Positions 37,341 to 46,000 of a stretch of DNA of 64,000 bases are shown here, piece after piece. The stretch spans positions 124,001 to 188,000 of the forward strand of contig JAKPDK010000172.1 in NCBI GenBank assembly GCA_029552745.1, in the 5' to 3' direction. Each line of letters starts with the position of its first letter. Position 1 is the first letter of the stretch. The notes beneath the pieces are model-generated. The model worked only from the letters and a program-made list of their open reading frames with translations. It ran no database searches and was not told the origin of the DNA. This stretch comes from Candidatus Hydrogenedentota bacterium. Lineage in GTDB: Bacteria; Hydrogenedentota; Hydrogenedentia; Hydrogenedentales; SLHB01. Position numbers and translations under genes: made by a program.

Positions 37341-38158
37341 CATTTCCACCTAGCGGGAATAGAGGAAAAACAGTTCTCGGAAAAACGCACCCTGTGCCAG
37401 TTCTTCTGGTTAAGATTCTTCTTGCAGTATTAGCATTCACATGTTGGGTTGGCGAAGTTTTGGGTTGCAAAAAAAGTAGCCCGAGCGATACATCTTCCAT
37501 ACAAACGATTACGATAACCTACCCCGAAAAGATCCCCATCAAAGCCCTCTTCTATGCGGCGCACCAACCGACCCAAATGGGGGCTCTTATTATGGCCTCC
37601 ACTCCCTCAGAACTCTACCAGTGGGACATCCTTGCTGCCAGGCTCCAACAGTCTGGGCTGACCTGTATCGTGGCTCCACTGTCTCCGGAAAACGGAGACT
37701 TGCATGTAAACGAATCCGACGCGGCTAGTTCGCCGCAACAAGCACAGAGGTTTCTCAGTAGAATTGACTCGGGACGCCGCGCACTCGTAGAACGAGGTGT
37801 ACAACCCGAGAACATCGCGCTGATTGCCGGAGACAGCGCGGCATTTGCAGCGCTGCTATATGCGGTCTCGCGCCCGGAAATAGCCGCTGTGGTATTACTG
37901 TCGCCGCCTATCAACGAATTCGGACAAAACGGTGCCGATGTCATGAATGCCTATGGCAAACGTGCTTGTTTAATCATGGCAGCCGAAGGAGATACATTTG
38001 CCGCGGCTGCGGCTCACACCCTCAAACAAGCTGCCATAGGGTTTTGCGAACTCCGTATTTACAGCGGTTCGGCACATGGAGTAGACCTTCTTCATTCATC
38101 CGAACAAGCACGCGAGCAGATACTGGTCTGGCTCAAAGAAGTCCTTGGGCTGCCTTAG
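37337..38158 (+). CDS. Predicted lipoprotein alpha/beta hydrolase
   Basis: A 273-residue protein with an N-terminal hydrophobic signal ending in a lipobox (LLVKILLAVLAFTCWVGEVLGC, Cys at about 44). The rest has the alpha/beta hydrolase layout: IQTITITYPEKIPIKALFYAA, the nucleophile elbow IALIAGDSAAFAALLYAV (G-D-S-A-A), CLIMAAEGDTFA as the acid region and YSGSAHGVDLL as the His. It could be an esterase of the dienelactone hydrolase type; the substrate is unknown. It is coupled to the SCP2 gene, which suggests that both handle a hydrophobic compound. Confidence 0.75.
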   Translation: MTFPPSGNRGKTVLGKTHPVPVLLVKILLAVLAFTCWVGEVLGCKKSSPSDTSSIQTITITYPEKIPIKALFYAAHQPTQMGALIMASTPSELYQWDILAARLQQSGLTCIVAPLSPENGDLHVNESDAASSPQQAQRFLSRIDSGRRALVERGVQPENIALIAGDSAAFAALLYAVSRPEIAAVVLLSPPINEFGQNGADVMNAYGKRACLIMAAEGDTFAAAAAHTLKQAAIGFCELRIYSGSAHGVDLLHSSEQAREQILVWLKEVLGLP

Positions 38159-38172
38159 TCGGCATATGCCGA
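38159..38172. repeat. 14-bp perfect palindrome after hydrolase gene
   Basis: TCGGCATATGCCGA starts directly after the stop codon. It could be a short transcript-end hairpin or an operator for the promoter just downstream. Confidence 0.5.
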
Positions 38173-38197
38173 AGTATAGTGGCAATATTTTACACTC

Positions 38198-38226
38198 TTG
38201 ACGATTTTCGAAGTTTATTTTATACT
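38198..38226 (+). promoter_or_regulatory. Strong sigma-70-type promoter
   Basis: TTGACG (38198-38203), a 17-base spacer and TATACT (38221-38226), each one base from consensus. It drives the small DRR-rich protein gene 44 bases downstream. Confidence 0.75.
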
Positions 38227-38269
38227 ATTGACAGATAGACATGTATATGCGCCAAAAAGGAGGGGAACT

Positions 38270-38497
38270 ATGGAAGAAGAAATCCGCCCCGGCTACTACA
38301 AAGACAAGGACGGAATCTGGCAAAAGGATCGCCGTAAACAACCCGATAGGCGCAATCGGGATGTGCCGTTTTTCCACCACGACAGACGCGCGATCTATCG
38401 CCGCAAAACCGACAGGGTAATCCGCGAACGTGACGCAAGGATGCAGATAGAGGAAGCTCTCCAAGATTTTGCCGCTGAACACGAAAAAAGGGAATGA
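38270..38497 (+). CDS. Small charged DRR-repeat protein
   Basis: A 75-residue highly charged soluble protein, rich in Arg, Asp and Lys. It has a motif YYKDKDGIWQKDRRKQPDRR followed by a second HHDRRAIYRRKTDRVIRERDAR, so D-R-R occurs at least three times, and an acidic helical tail (EEALQDFAAEHEKRE). I do not know its function; the charge pattern suggests nucleic acid or ribosome contact, but that is a guess. A near-consensus promoter and a strong AGGAGGGG site 5 bases before the ATG argue for high expression as a single gene. Confidence 0.75.
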   Translation: MEEEIRPGYYKDKDGIWQKDRRKQPDRRNRDVPFFHHDRRAIYRRKTDRVIRERDARMQIEEALQDFAAEHEKRE

Positions 38498-38580
38498 GTT
38501 GCTCTGGTAAAAATGGAATATTAGAATCGAAAAAACGCTTCACTATAATACGTATTGGATTGGAACTCGTAATAACTAAA

Positions 38581-39867
38581 TTACATAGCGAAGTCTTTTA
38601 ACACCTGGTCGGCGCTTTTCTTTAGACTAATGGCTGCCTCCTCGGCGGACTGTTTCCCAGTAAACACAGCGGTTTCCGCCTTTTCAATAAGGTCACGTAC
38701 CTCTTGCCACCCGCCCAAATTCGGCTCACTAACCGCAAAAGGCAAGCAGTCAAAGGCGGCGCGGTTATATTCCCATTCTTCCCAAAAAGATTTCATTCTC
38801 GGGTCTTCCGCCGCGGACTTCCTTACTGGAAGATACCCCGTGCCGAGAGCCCAGCGCACCGTCACATCTCGAGACGTGAAGTATTTCACAAATTCCCACG
38901 CGCGCCTCTGTTGCTCTAGTGTAGTCTTGAAAATAGACACATTGGGTCCATATAACACGGTGCGCGGGTTATTCGGATCCTTTTGAGGGATACGTGCCAT
39001 GCCCCAGCGGTCTCTTGAATTCTCCATAAGACGGTCTACATACGCCCGGTGAGAACTGGACCTAAAGAAAAACGCAATACGATCCTGGGCAAAGGCATCC
39101 CGGTCGTCATACGACTCCGGAGGAATATGATAGGCAAGTTGTTCTTTCGCCAAGGTCTCCAAGAGCTTAAATACTTCCTTGGCTGGTTCCGAGTCGAATA
39201 GCGTTGTTCTTCCTTGAGTGACTTCCCCGCCCATACTGAAAATCATGCCATCAATCGTGGATGCATCGATATTGGCGGCATAGGCAAATTTCCCTGTTGT
39301 CGCTTTTATCTGGCGACATTGCGCCAAGAACTCGTCCCACGTCGCAGGGGGATGATCAATACCTGCTTCTTTCAAGACGTTTTTGTTGAAATACATGAGG
39401 AGCACACTTTTGCAAAATGGAAAGGAATACATTTTGTTTTCAAAATCAGGATAACGGTTCATCTCAAGAAAAGCAGGGAAGAAGTCATCCAGTTCTTGCT
39501 GAGTAAGGCCAATTTCAACATCCTGTACAAACGGATCCAGTTCGACGACTGCCCCGGCAAGAACATACTCGACTGTCATGCTTTGGTAGCCTACTGCCAT
39601 AGCCGGCAAAGTGCGCGCTTGAATACTAGCGGAAACTTTCCGGTTTATCTCGGAATACCCGCCGCTATATTGCGCCTCTATCGGCAACCCAGGATACGCA
39701 CTGTTGAAATCGGAAATGATGGCGCGGAGCAAGTCACCCGTGTCGGTAGTTTGTCTGTCCCAAAACAACACCTTGCCGCTTTCAATCGGCTTGAAATCTT
39801 TGGAGCCAGTGCATGAAATCATCACCGATACCATGCAGAGAACAGCGAGGACAATGCGCGTTGACAT
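38581..39867 (-). CDS. ABC transporter sugar-binding lipoprotein
   Basis: A 428-residue extracytoplasmic solute-binding protein of the carbohydrate (family 1) type. The start at ATG 39867 with AAAGGA gives a lipoprotein signal, MSTRIVLAVLCMVSVMISC. Family-typical parts are GKVLFWDRQTT, LRAIISDFNSAYPGLPIEAQYSGGYSEINRKV, YPDFENKMYSFPFCKSVLLMYFNKNVLKEAG, PPATWDEFLAQCRQIK, and WEFVKYFTSRDVTVRWALGTGYLPVRKSAAE near the end. The sugar cannot be named (glycerol-3-phosphate or oligosaccharide types are close in style). It is the last gene after two permeases; the ATPase is missing from the window and is probably shared. Confidence 0.9.
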   Translation of the reverse strand: MSTRIVLAVLCMVSVMISCTGSKDFKPIESGKVLFWDRQTTDTGDLLRAIISDFNSAYPGLPIEAQYSGGYSEINRKVSASIQARTLPAMAVGYQSMTVEYVLAGAVVELDPFVQDVEIGLTQQELDDFFPAFLEMNRYPDFENKMYSFPFCKSVLLMYFNKNVLKEAGIDHPPATWDEFLAQCRQIKATTGKFAYAANIDASTIDGMIFSMGGEVTQGRTTLFDSEPAKEVFKLLETLAKEQLAYHIPPESYDDRDAFAQDRIAFFFRSSSHRAYVDRLMENSRDRWGMARIPQKDPNNPRTVLYGPNVSIFKTTLEQQRRAWEFVKYFTSRDVTVRWALGTGYLPVRKSAAEDPRMKSFWEEWEYNRAAFDCLPFAVSEPNLGGWQEVRDLIEKAETAVFTGKQSAEEAAISLKKSADQVLKDFAM

Positions 39868-39872
39868 GTTGT

Positions 39873-40685
39873 TTATCCTTTGAGTCCTGTACCGACCAAA
39901 CCTTCCGAAAAATACTTTTGCGCAACAAAGTATAAAACCACCGTAGGAGCAATAACAATGGCAGAAGCACACATCAGCAAATTAAACTGTACTCCCTCGG
40001 CCCCAGAAAACACGGTCAGACCCACTTGCACCACCCTCATGCGATCGGTGCCCGTAACAACCAAGGGCCAAACCAGCGAATTATAACTGCCGAGAAAAGC
40101 AAAGAGGCCCACGGTGACCAGTATAGGCTTGACGAGAGGTCCCGCAATCCACACCAGAAACCGCAAATGACCACAACCGTCTATTTTTGCCGCGTCAAAA
40201 TAATCGGACGGAAGACCCATAAAGGCTTGGCGGACGAGAAAAATGTAAAAGGCATTGGTGCACCAAGGAACAATCAGCGCGGCATAGGTGTCGTACCAAC
40301 CGAGACGGTTAACGATTAGAAAATTGGGAATGAGTGTAACTTCGAAAGGTACCATGACCGTAGCCAGCACGACTGCAAAGGCTTGTTTTCGACCTGGAAA
40401 GTCCAAACGTGCGAATGCATAGCCTGCCATCATTGACGTGAGCACGACCGACGTCGTCACCACAAAGGCAACAAAAAAGGAATTCTTAAAATACGTGCCG
40501 AAAGGCGCCGCTTGAAATGTCTCCACCAAATTATGCCATTGCCACTCGCTTGGAAACAGTTGAAGACTTGGGGTAGCTGCTTCTTTGTAGGTTTTGAATG
40601 CCGTACCTATCATCCAAGCAAACGGGAACGTTGTGATCGATGCGCCGCATAGCAAGAACAAATACATGACATACCGGCGGATCAT
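39873..40685 (-). CDS. Sugar ABC transporter permease (MalG/UgpE-like)
   Basis: A 270-residue inner membrane permease with six hydrophobic segments. The EAA loop reads YFDAAKIDGCGHLRFLVWIAGPLVKPILVTV, the site of contact with the ATPase, and the N-terminal part (MIRRYVMYLFLLCGASITTFPFAWMIGTAFKT) is typical of the second carbohydrate permease. Its start overlaps the end of the first permease gene as ATGA, and the binding protein follows after 5 bases. Confidence 0.93.
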   Translation of the reverse strand: MIRRYVMYLFLLCGASITTFPFAWMIGTAFKTYKEAATPSLQLFPSEWQWHNLVETFQAAPFGTYFKNSFFVAFVVTTSVVLTSMMAGYAFARLDFPGRKQAFAVVLATVMVPFEVTLIPNFLIVNRLGWYDTYAALIVPWCTNAFYIFLVRQAFMGLPSDYFDAAKIDGCGHLRFLVWIAGPLVKPILVTVGLFAFLGSYNSLVWPLVVTGTDRMRVVQVGLTVFSGAEGVQFNLLMCASAIVIAPTVVLYFVAQKYFSEGLVGTGLKG

Positions 40686-41725
40686 TCGTAGTGAACCTTT
40701 CTACCCACGTAACGCCACTGTACGAGCGTCAAAATCACAATGGCGACAGCCAACAACACCGCAACGGCGGCGCCATAGCCGAGACGCTGGTATACATAAA
40801 GGTTTGTAAAAATGTAGACCGTCATATTTTGAGTACTGTCATATGGCCCTCTGCCGTCGCCGGTCAAAGCGTAAAAACTATTAAACGCTTGAAACGCTTT
40901 GATTACACTCATGATCAGGAGAAAGAAGATTGTGGGGGAAATCAATGGCACGATAACATAGCGATTGCGGGCGTACCATCCCGCGCCGTCGATCACCGCC
41001 GCCTCTTCCAACTCACGTGGAATAGCAGTCAATCCGGCAAGCAAAATGACGATCATAAACCCACTCGAATGCCATATATCGAACAAAATCACACAACACA
41101 AGGCAAGACTAGGTCCCCAGTTTTCCGGAAAGGCGCCGTTCGTGAGCAGGTGTAACACCCCTTTGGGCTCCAACAACCATCTGGGTAAGTTTTCGGGTGA
41201 AACCCCAACGTATGTCAGTAAAACGTTTACGGGGCCTGCATACGGATGTAGGAGAACCCGCCATATCGTAGCCGCTGCAACGACCGAAGTGATATAAGGC
41301 AAAAAGTAGACGGTGCGGAAAAATCCCCTGCCGCGTGCCAAGCGAAACAATACGGAGGCGATTACGAAACTGATTAAAAACGCCCCAACAATCGTGCCAA
41401 GGGCATAGTAAAACGTGTTTAACAGGCTACTCCAGAACTCTTCGCTGCTGAGGGCTCTCGTATAGTTAGCGAGGCCAGCAAACTGCATATTAACGCCCTT
41501 GCCCGTGAATAGGCTTAAATAAACCGCCAGGAGTAAGGGCAAAAGCCCAAAAACCCCTAACAACCCCAGGGATGGTAACAAAAGCAGCACGGCCGTCGGA
41601 AGGTCTCGCAGGCGATTTCCGCCCATTCGCTCTAATAGGTCATCGCAGACAGCAAGAACGGTATCCACGACGGCAGGGATGCGGTTGATCCATCCCAGGG
41701 CTCTACTTTCCATCAGGTTAGGCAT
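40682..41725 (-). CDS. Sugar ABC transporter permease (MalF/UgpA-like)
   Basis: A 347-residue inner membrane permease. After an N-terminal extension of about 40 residues come hydrophobic segments starting LLLLPSLGLLGVFGLLPLLLAVYLSLF; the EAA loop is ELEEAAVIDGAGWYARNRYVIVPLISPTIFFLLI. It pairs with the next permease in one heterodimeric channel. Its ATG lies 2 bases after the stop of the Kdo transferase gene, without a clear binding site, so translation may depend on the upstream gene. Confidence 0.92.
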   Translation of the reverse strand: MPNLMESRALGWINRIPAVVDTVLAVCDDLLERMGGNRLRDLPTAVLLLLPSLGLLGVFGLLPLLLAVYLSLFTGKGVNMQFAGLANYTRALSSEEFWSSLLNTFYYALGTIVGAFLISFVIASVLFRLARGRGFFRTVYFLPYITSVVAAATIWRVLLHPYAGPVNVLLTYVGVSPENLPRWLLEPKGVLHLLTNGAFPENWGPSLALCCVILFDIWHSSGFMIVILLAGLTAIPRELEEAAVIDGAGWYARNRYVIVPLISPTIFFLLIMSVIKAFQAFNSFYALTGDGRGPYDSTQNMTVYIFTNLYVYQRLGYGAAVAVLLAVAIVILTLVQWRYVGRKVHYE

Positions 41726-41727
41726 GT

Positions 41728-42990
41728 TCAGATCGTTTCAAAAAAAGGGGCTAGCTTGTCAAGTGTACGTTGGATAGCCCCCTGGTTAGCGACAACGGCT
41801 TCTCGCCCACGCGTCCCCAGCAAAACCCGCTCTTCCGACGAATTTAGGAGGCGGCGCAGCTCTGCAAGCAGGTGTTCCGCAGCGGAAACCTGACTGGCAC
41901 CACCGTGCTTCACCAGTGCTTCCGCGGGATCGATGAAGTTCCTCATAAAGGGTCCAAATACAGTCGGTATCCCCAATGCGGCGGATTCCAAGGGATTATG
42001 ACCGTTCACGCCAGGGAAAAAACTACCCCCTATGACTGCAACGGTAGCCAGCGAATAAAACTTCACGAGTTCGCCCATCACATCCACGAGGATTATTCTC
42101 TCGCATGTCCTACGAACACCCGAGCGCAAATCGGACCGCAAGATCACAGATTCCCCTTGAAACTCTTGAATCACATCTTTCAAACGTTCGAGGTGTCGGG
42201 GCACGATTACAAAATAGAGTTCCTCGAATTCTTGCTTCAAAATACGCCAACACGCCGCGGCGAGCCTTTCGTCTCCGGGACGTGTACTTCCAAAAACCAC
42301 CACTTTCGAATTCGGGGGTATACCGCACTCCTGGCGCAATTGGTCTGTAGTCGCCGGATCAATGCTTAAGGCAACTCCATCAAACTTGGTGTTACCTGTC
42401 ACGCACACACGTTCGGGCGAAACGCCCAACTCAACGATCCGTTCGGCGTACTCGCTATTCTGCATACAAGCCAAGCTGATTTTGGAAAAGACAGGACGCA
42501 GCCATCTCGAGAATCTCATGTAACGGTGGAGATGCTTGTCGCTGATGCGCCCGTTGATTACAACGACAGGTATGTTTCGGTTCACACTGCAGCGAATCAA
42601 GTTTGGCCATATCTCCGTCTCAACCAAGATGAGTGCCCGAGGAGAAACCCGTTGCAGAAATCTCGAAACTGACACCCGGTGATCAAAAGGACACCAAGTA
42701 ACAGGTACATCCGACCGAAATCCATCCGCCATTTTTCTGCCCGTGACGGTCGAAACGGTCAGCAAGACCGGCAAGTCGGGCCAGCGTTTTCGCATCGCAT
42801 CTATAACAGGTTTCGCTACACTCACTTCGCCCACACTACATGCATGGACCCACACGGGGGAACTGGAAAAACGCGGCACGTGCGGTACGAAACGTCCTAT
42901 TAGTGCACGATGTTTCGAGGAGCATGCAAGCGCTACCGCGCTAACCGGTACGGCAATTGTAGTGGCTATGTCGTATAAAAATAATGCCAT
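41728..42990 (-). CDS. waaA: 3-deoxy-D-manno-octulosonate (Kdo) transferase
   Basis: A 420-residue membrane-anchored glycosyltransferase that attaches Kdo to lipid A precursors in LPS core synthesis. After an N-terminal anchor (MALFLYDIATTIAVPVSAVALAC) the family pattern follows: PVWVHACSVGEVSVAKPVIDAM with the catalytic-type Glu, VSTVTGRKMA, LILVETEIWPNLIRCSVNRNIPVVVINGRISDKHLHRYMRF, TGNTKFDGVA, VFGSTRPGDE and AVIGGSFFPGVNGHNPLESAALGIPTVFGP. Its presence implies an outer membrane with Kdo-type lipopolysaccharide. ATG 42990 with AGGA is preferred over a start 12 codons earlier. It heads a unit with the sugar permeases and follows a terminator for pilQ. Confidence 0.95.
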   Translation of the reverse strand: MALFLYDIATTIAVPVSAVALACSSKHRALIGRFVPHVPRFSSSPVWVHACSVGEVSVAKPVIDAMRKRWPDLPVLLTVSTVTGRKMADGFRSDVPVTWCPFDHRVSVSRFLQRVSPRALILVETEIWPNLIRCSVNRNIPVVVINGRISDKHLHRYMRFSRWLRPVFSKISLACMQNSEYAERIVELGVSPERVCVTGNTKFDGVALSIDPATTDQLRQECGIPPNSKVVVFGSTRPGDERLAAACWRILKQEFEELYFVIVPRHLERLKDVIQEFQGESVILRSDLRSGVRRTCERIILVDVMGELVKFYSLATVAVIGGSFFPGVNGHNPLESAALGIPTVFGPFMRNFIDPAEALVKHGGASQVSAAEHLLAELRRLLNSSEERVLLGTRGREAVVANQGAIQRTLDKLAPFFETI

Positions 42991-42996
42991 CGTCCT

Positions 42997-43033
42997 GAAA
43001 AGAAACCAGCCCCTGACGCTTGCCAAGGGCTGG
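42997..43033 (-). terminator. Intrinsic terminator after pilQ
   Basis: On the minus strand CCAGCCC (43033-43027) pairs with GGGCTGG (43012-43006), and the stem is followed by TTTCTTTTC. It lies 30 bases past the pilQ stop and directly before the waaA ribosome binding site, so it separates the pilus operon from the LPS/transporter unit. Confidence 0.8.
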
Positions 43034-43063
43034 ACTCACACATGTACTAATGTACTTTCCGGC

Positions 43064-46000
43064 TTATTGCGTTGCCGCCTCCGCGGCGGGTTCAGGTTGC
43101 GTCGGTTGACTCGCCGGGGGAGGCGTTGTAACCGTTGACGCCGGCGTTGATGCAGGAGCAGAAGCCTCCTCTGAACTTTGAGAAGCTGTGGATTCGAAAT
43201 ACCGCGCGCCAGTCGTATCGATAATATCGGTTGTAACGAAAATCAACAAACTCGACTGCTGAACTACTTTGGATTTACCGCGGAAGAAATACCCTAACAC
43301 AGGTATGTCACCAATGTAGGGCACGCGCTCATCGCGATGCGATGTATCATCCCGAATGAGACCGCCCAAGACCAACGTATCCCCGTCATGCACAATGACG
43401 TTTGTCCAAACTGATTGAATCCGCTCGCGCGGCCACGTGACCGTCGCTTCTTGCCTGTTCCCATTGACAATCGTTGTCACAGGGAATTGGTCGCTGACCG
43501 GGTCCAGTGTTGTCACTTGAGGATTCAACCACAAGCGAACTTGGTCGCCACCTGTAATGGATGGCGTCACGGACAATGTTATACCGTAAATGAAGCGGGT
43601 AAACTCTAACTGCTGCGCCGACGCAACCACTGGAGTCCCGCCAAACCCTGCTTCACTGGTCTGCAATTCAGAGTAAACGTTCGTATTAAACGTCTGTGTC
43701 TGAATATCTGCGATAATCGCGGGTTTACGGTTCAACGTTGTCACACGCGGAGCGCTGAGTAACTCGCTATTTGCCTGACTCAACAGATAGTTCAACGTGA
43801 CGTTGAGAGTATCACCATCCGCATTATCCGTTATGATACCAGACAAGCGGAAGGTATTTGTTGCCGGTAGTGGGTTAATCAGCGCATTCATTACCCCTTG
43901 TGTCACAACATTATTGATAACATTCGTACCATCCGGCCTGGTGTAGAATGGAATGTCTTCCAAAGCTCCATCGCCGTTTACGTCAAACTGATACGTTGAG
44001 TCCTGCAAATCAGCAATCTGACGAGGCCTGCTCCCTAAATCGCTCTGCGTGACCTCCCAGGTGAAACCGGTCTTATTCTGATCCGTAACAGCAATCGTGA
44101 TAAACTTGGCTTCAATGCTTACCTGCTTCGGGGTCACGTCCAACTCCGCCAGTTGTTTTTCAAGCAACGCCAAATTGGTCGGCGTGTTGTGCACAATAAG
44201 CTGGTTCGTCGTCGGGTTATAAACCATGAAGGACAACACTTCTTTGGTTACCGGGTCCACGATGTCGGGAATAATACTCGACAATATCAGAATAATCTCA
44301 GCGGTTCCGCCGTAACCACCGCCACCGTAGCCGCCGTACCCGCCACCACCGTAGCCACCGCCGTAGCCACCACCGTAGCCACCACCACCAAAGCCGCCGC
44401 CACCGTAACCACCACCGTAGCCACCGCCGTAGCCACCACCGTAGCCACCGCCGTAGCCACCACCACCAAAGCCGCCGCCACCGTAACCACCACCGTAGCC
44501 ACCCATACCGCCACCGTAACCGCCACCGCCGTAGCCGCCCATGCCGCCACCATAGCCGCCCATGCCGCCACCGTAGCCGCCTTCCCCACCATAGCCACCA
44601 TAGCCGCCGCCATAGCCGCCGCGCATGCCATATCCGGTGAGACCACCACTCAAACCAATGATAGCGGGGGTTTCGCCAACCATCATGTCAGAAACTGAAT
44701 AGAACAAGTCCGAGATATTGGAAACGATGGAACCACCACCGTAGCCGCCACCGTAGCCGCCACCGCCGTAGCCACCGCCGCCGTAACCACCACCGCCGTA
44801 GCCACCGCCACCGCCGTAGCCACCGCCATAGCCACCGCCGTAGCCACCGCCGCCGTAGCCGCCACCACCGTAGCCACCGCCTGTGGTTCCGGTACCTGTC
44901 GTAGTTCCCGTGGCGCCACCCAAAGAAATGGATGTTGTACCCGATATGCCTCCGGGATTACGTACCACAACCTTAAACAGGGTTTCAGACCCCGCATTAC
45001 GTAATTCATAGTAGCGAGTTTCAAGCGTCTCGAAGGATTCTGTTCTTATTTTTTCGGAAGTCGTGATCCACAAGAATCCAGGGGTCACGGTAAAATCCAA
45101 ATTGAGGGGACGCAGCATAGCACGCAACGCATCGCGTAAGGGCACCTCAGTCAGCTTGATATAGGGAATAATACCGTCAGTAACAGTTTCATCGACTATT
45201 CCCCCAGCAGCACCGACGCCGCCCATGCCTAATCCATACTCACCGGCGGCAAGACCGGCACGACCGCCATATTGCCCTGCTATACCTCGTCCCGCAAAGG
45301 CGGTTCCTCCTAGCCGGCGGCCGCCTCCGCCCCATTCCTCATCTTCTTCAGATGTACCTGCAGCCATACCGGGATAGGCCCCAGGCGCTCCGGGATAGGC
45401 TGCCGCGCCTGGAACCCCCATGGCACCGCCGGGCATTCCCATACCAGGCATCGCGGCGCCGGGTGCGCCTGGGACACCTGGTACAGCTGCGCCGCCATAG
45501 GGCATACCTGGAACAGCCCCCGCCGCGCCGTACGGCATTTGCCCGGGCATACCCGGGACTGCTTGGGCCCCATAAGCCGCTGCGGGGATTTCTTTCACTG
45601 GCGGGAGAACCACGCGGGAATCAACCACGATATTTATATTTGTATATTCCGACAAGAAAGATACGATCTCGTTGAGATGGGTATCTTCGAATTCCAAAGT
45701 TACGGGAGAATCGAGAGCCTCTTCAATAGGATTCTTTTTAATGACTTCTTCGTATTTTTCTTCACGCACTTCCACCGGCAAGCGCCATCCCTTGATCCCT
45801 TTTGCATCCGCACCTTCAGGAAGTTTCTTGGTTTCTTCGACCATCACCCGCATTTTTTTGCGTTCGACTTCGATCTCGCGGGATGTCTCCTTTAGATCTT
45901 CGTCGTAGGCTCCGATGGTTGCTTGCTGATATCCATGCAAAGCGGTCTTGTTCTTCGGGTCAATGAGCAACGCTTCCTCAAAAAGGGATTGAGCACGCTT

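Noticed and set aside
44153-44698. Ala/Thr/Val-rich frame on the plus strand opposite the GGY repeats
   Set aside because: It is the antisense reading of the GGY codons; the repetitive TTVATAVATT pattern is a direct result of the repeat.
44308-44884. Possible CRISPR-like or non-coding tandem array
   Set aside because: Units are short, have no unique spacers, and stay in frame within a secretin gene with flanking conserved domains.
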